DNA from: Paracoccaceae bacterium | Lineage (GTDB): Bacteria; Pseudomonadota; Alphaproteobacteria; Rhodobacterales; Rhodobacteraceae | Length of the DNA: 5,880 bases | NCBI GenBank assembly: GCA_018647275.1 | Contig: JABGTH010000065.1 | Span: 1 to 5,880, forward strand | Reading direction: 5' to 3' | Shown here: positions 4,878-5,880 of the stretch, one piece after another | How positions within the stretch are numbered: position 1 is the first letter of the stretch | Layout: the number at the start of each line of letters is the position of its first letter | Position numbers and translations under genes: made by a program | Notes under the pieces: generated by a model | Told to the model about the DNA's origin: nothing | Database searches by the model: none | Seen by the model: the letters and a program-made list of their open reading frames with translations, nothing else

Positions 4878-5880
4878 ATGACTGTATCTGACCAAAACAC
4901 TGCCTTCTTCACACAACCCCTCGCGGACCGCGATCCTGAGCTGTTTGGCTCAATCACATCCGAACTAGGTCGTCAGCGCAACGAGATCGAATTGATCGCG
5001 TCTGAAAACATCGTGTCAGCGGCTGTGATGGAAGCCCAAGGGTCCGTCATGACCAACAAATACGCCGAAGGCTATCCGGGCCGTCGCTATTATGGCGGTT
5101 GCCAATACGTTGACGTTGCGGAGAACCTAGCGATCTCACGCGCCTGCGAATTATTCTGCTGTGACTTTGCTAACGTGCAACCAAACTCTGGCTCCCAAGC
5201 GAACCAAGGTGTTTTTCAAGCATTGCTAAAGCCGGGCGATACCATCCTTGGCATGTCACTCGACGCAGGCGGTCACCTGACCCACGGTGCGAAACCAAAC
5301 CAATCCGGTAAATGGTTCAACGCAATCCAATACGGCGTGAAACGCGAAGATAACCTGTTGGACTACGATGAGGTTGAAGCCCTTGCGAAAGAGCACAAAC
5401 CACAAATGATCATTGCAGGTGGTTCAGCCATCCCACGTCAGATCGATTTCAAACGCATGCGCGAAATTGCGGACATGGTTGGCGCGTATCTTCACGTGGA
5501 CATGGCACACTTTGCTGGTCTTGTTGCGGCGGGCGAACACCCTTCCCCATTTCCACATGCACACGTGGCAACGACGACAACACACAAAACTCTACGTGGC
5601 CCACGCGGCGGTATGATCCTGACAAACGACGAGGCATTGGCGAAGAAATTCAACTCTGCCATCTTCCCGGGCATCCAAGGCGGTCCACTGATGCACGTGA
5701 TCGCAGCCAAGGCTGTGGCATTCGGCGAAGCGCTGCGCCCAGAGTTCAAGGACTACATTAAACAGGTTATTTTGAACGCCCAAGCGCTTGCAGATCAATT
5801 GCACAAAGGTGGCTTGGACACCGTGACCCACGGGACAGACACGCACCTATTGCTGGTCGACCTGCGTCCAAAAGGCGTTA
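4878..5880 (+). CDS. glyA: Serine hydroxymethyltransferase (3' partial)
   Basis: The first 334 codons of SHMT, a PLP enzyme that interconverts serine plus tetrahydrofolate with glycine plus 5,10-methylenetetrahydrofolate in the cytoplasm. The frame is open to the window edge; the family is usually near 430 residues, so about 100 are missing. Visible landmarks are ELIASENIVS at 38-47, the TNKYAEGYPGRRYYGG segment at 59-74, QPNSGSQANQ at 101-110, HVDMAHFAGLVAAG at 206-219, and the PLP-lysine motif TTTTHKTLRGPRGG at 232-245 with Lys237 as the Schiff-base residue. GGSAIPRQIDF at 181-191 is a variant I associate with Rhodobacteraceae. The start has GGAG 7 nt upstream. It is divergent from nadK, and nothing visible links the two functionally beyond a shared promoter region. 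Confidence 0.97.
   Translation, partial: MTVSDQNTAFFTQPLADRDPELFGSITSELGRQRNEIELIASENIVSAAVMEAQGSVMTNKYAEGYPGRRYYGGCQYVDVAENLAISRACELFCCDFANVQPNSGSQANQGVFQALLKPGDTILGMSLDAGGHLTHGAKPNQSGKWFNAIQYGVKREDNLLDYDEVEALAKEHKPQMIIAGGSAIPRQIDFKRMREIADMVGAYLHVDMAHFAGLVAAGEHPSPFPHAHVATTTTHKTLRGPRGGMILTNDEALAKKFNSAIFPGIQGGPLMHVIAAKAVAFGEALRPEFKDYIKQVILNAQALADQLHKGGLDTVTHGTDTHLLLVDLRPKGV

Noticed and set aside
5413..5846. Several open frames on both strands within glyA
   Set aside because: All overlap the conserved SHMT core, including the PLP-lysine motif, and have low-complexity or shadow-type translations.
1..5880. Mobile element, phage, CRISPR or defence system
   Set aside because: No transposase, integrase, repeat array or unknown gene cluster is visible. 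All coding sequence is accounted for by four common metabolic genes.

Overview
The window looks like ordinary chromosomal metabolic sequence from a marine alphaproteobacterium, most likely of the Rhodobacteraceae / Roseobacter group. This rests on recalled family resemblance (the GGGAAGIACLN malic-enzyme motif, the FRPRRWRGALLP motif of the NAD kinase, the GGSAIPRQIDF stretch of the SHMT), on moderate GC, and on the TTTGCAAA operator-like sites. No alignment was run. I see no mobile elements, CRISPR arrays, rRNA or tRNA genes, or phage genes.

Layout. Positions 2-1726 (+) hold the C-terminal three quarters of maeB, a malic enzyme fused to a phosphotransacetylase-like domain. A hairpin lies directly behind its stop codon. 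The next 250 bp, up to the ATG at 1977, carry three exact copies of the palindrome TTTGCAAA, the third nested in a larger inverted repeat, plus a possible promoter. These precede prpE (1977-3863, +), a complete 628-residue propionyl-CoA synthetase. A hairpin with a short T-run at 3891-3922 separates prpE from the convergent nadK (3936-4709, -), an NAD kinase of 257 residues. A 168-bp divergent region (4710-4877) follows, and then the first 334 codons of glyA (4878-5880, +), serine hydroxymethyltransferase, which runs off the window.

How the genes work together. PrpE activates propionate to propionyl-CoA. In relatives this is carboxylated and converted to succinyl-CoA and then malate. Malic enzyme can turn malate into pyruvate and NADPH, so maeB and prpE could serve opposite ends of one assimilation route. 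The TTTGCAAA sites suggest control of prpE by a short-chain acyl-CoA-responsive regulator of the ScfR/RamB/PccR family. NadK makes NADP, the possible cofactor of MaeB. GlyA feeds one-carbon metabolism and appears only to be a neighbour.

No clearly novel system was found. The most informative non-coding signal is the operator cluster upstream of prpE. Second is a set of small palindromes in the glyA leader that could form alternative structures.
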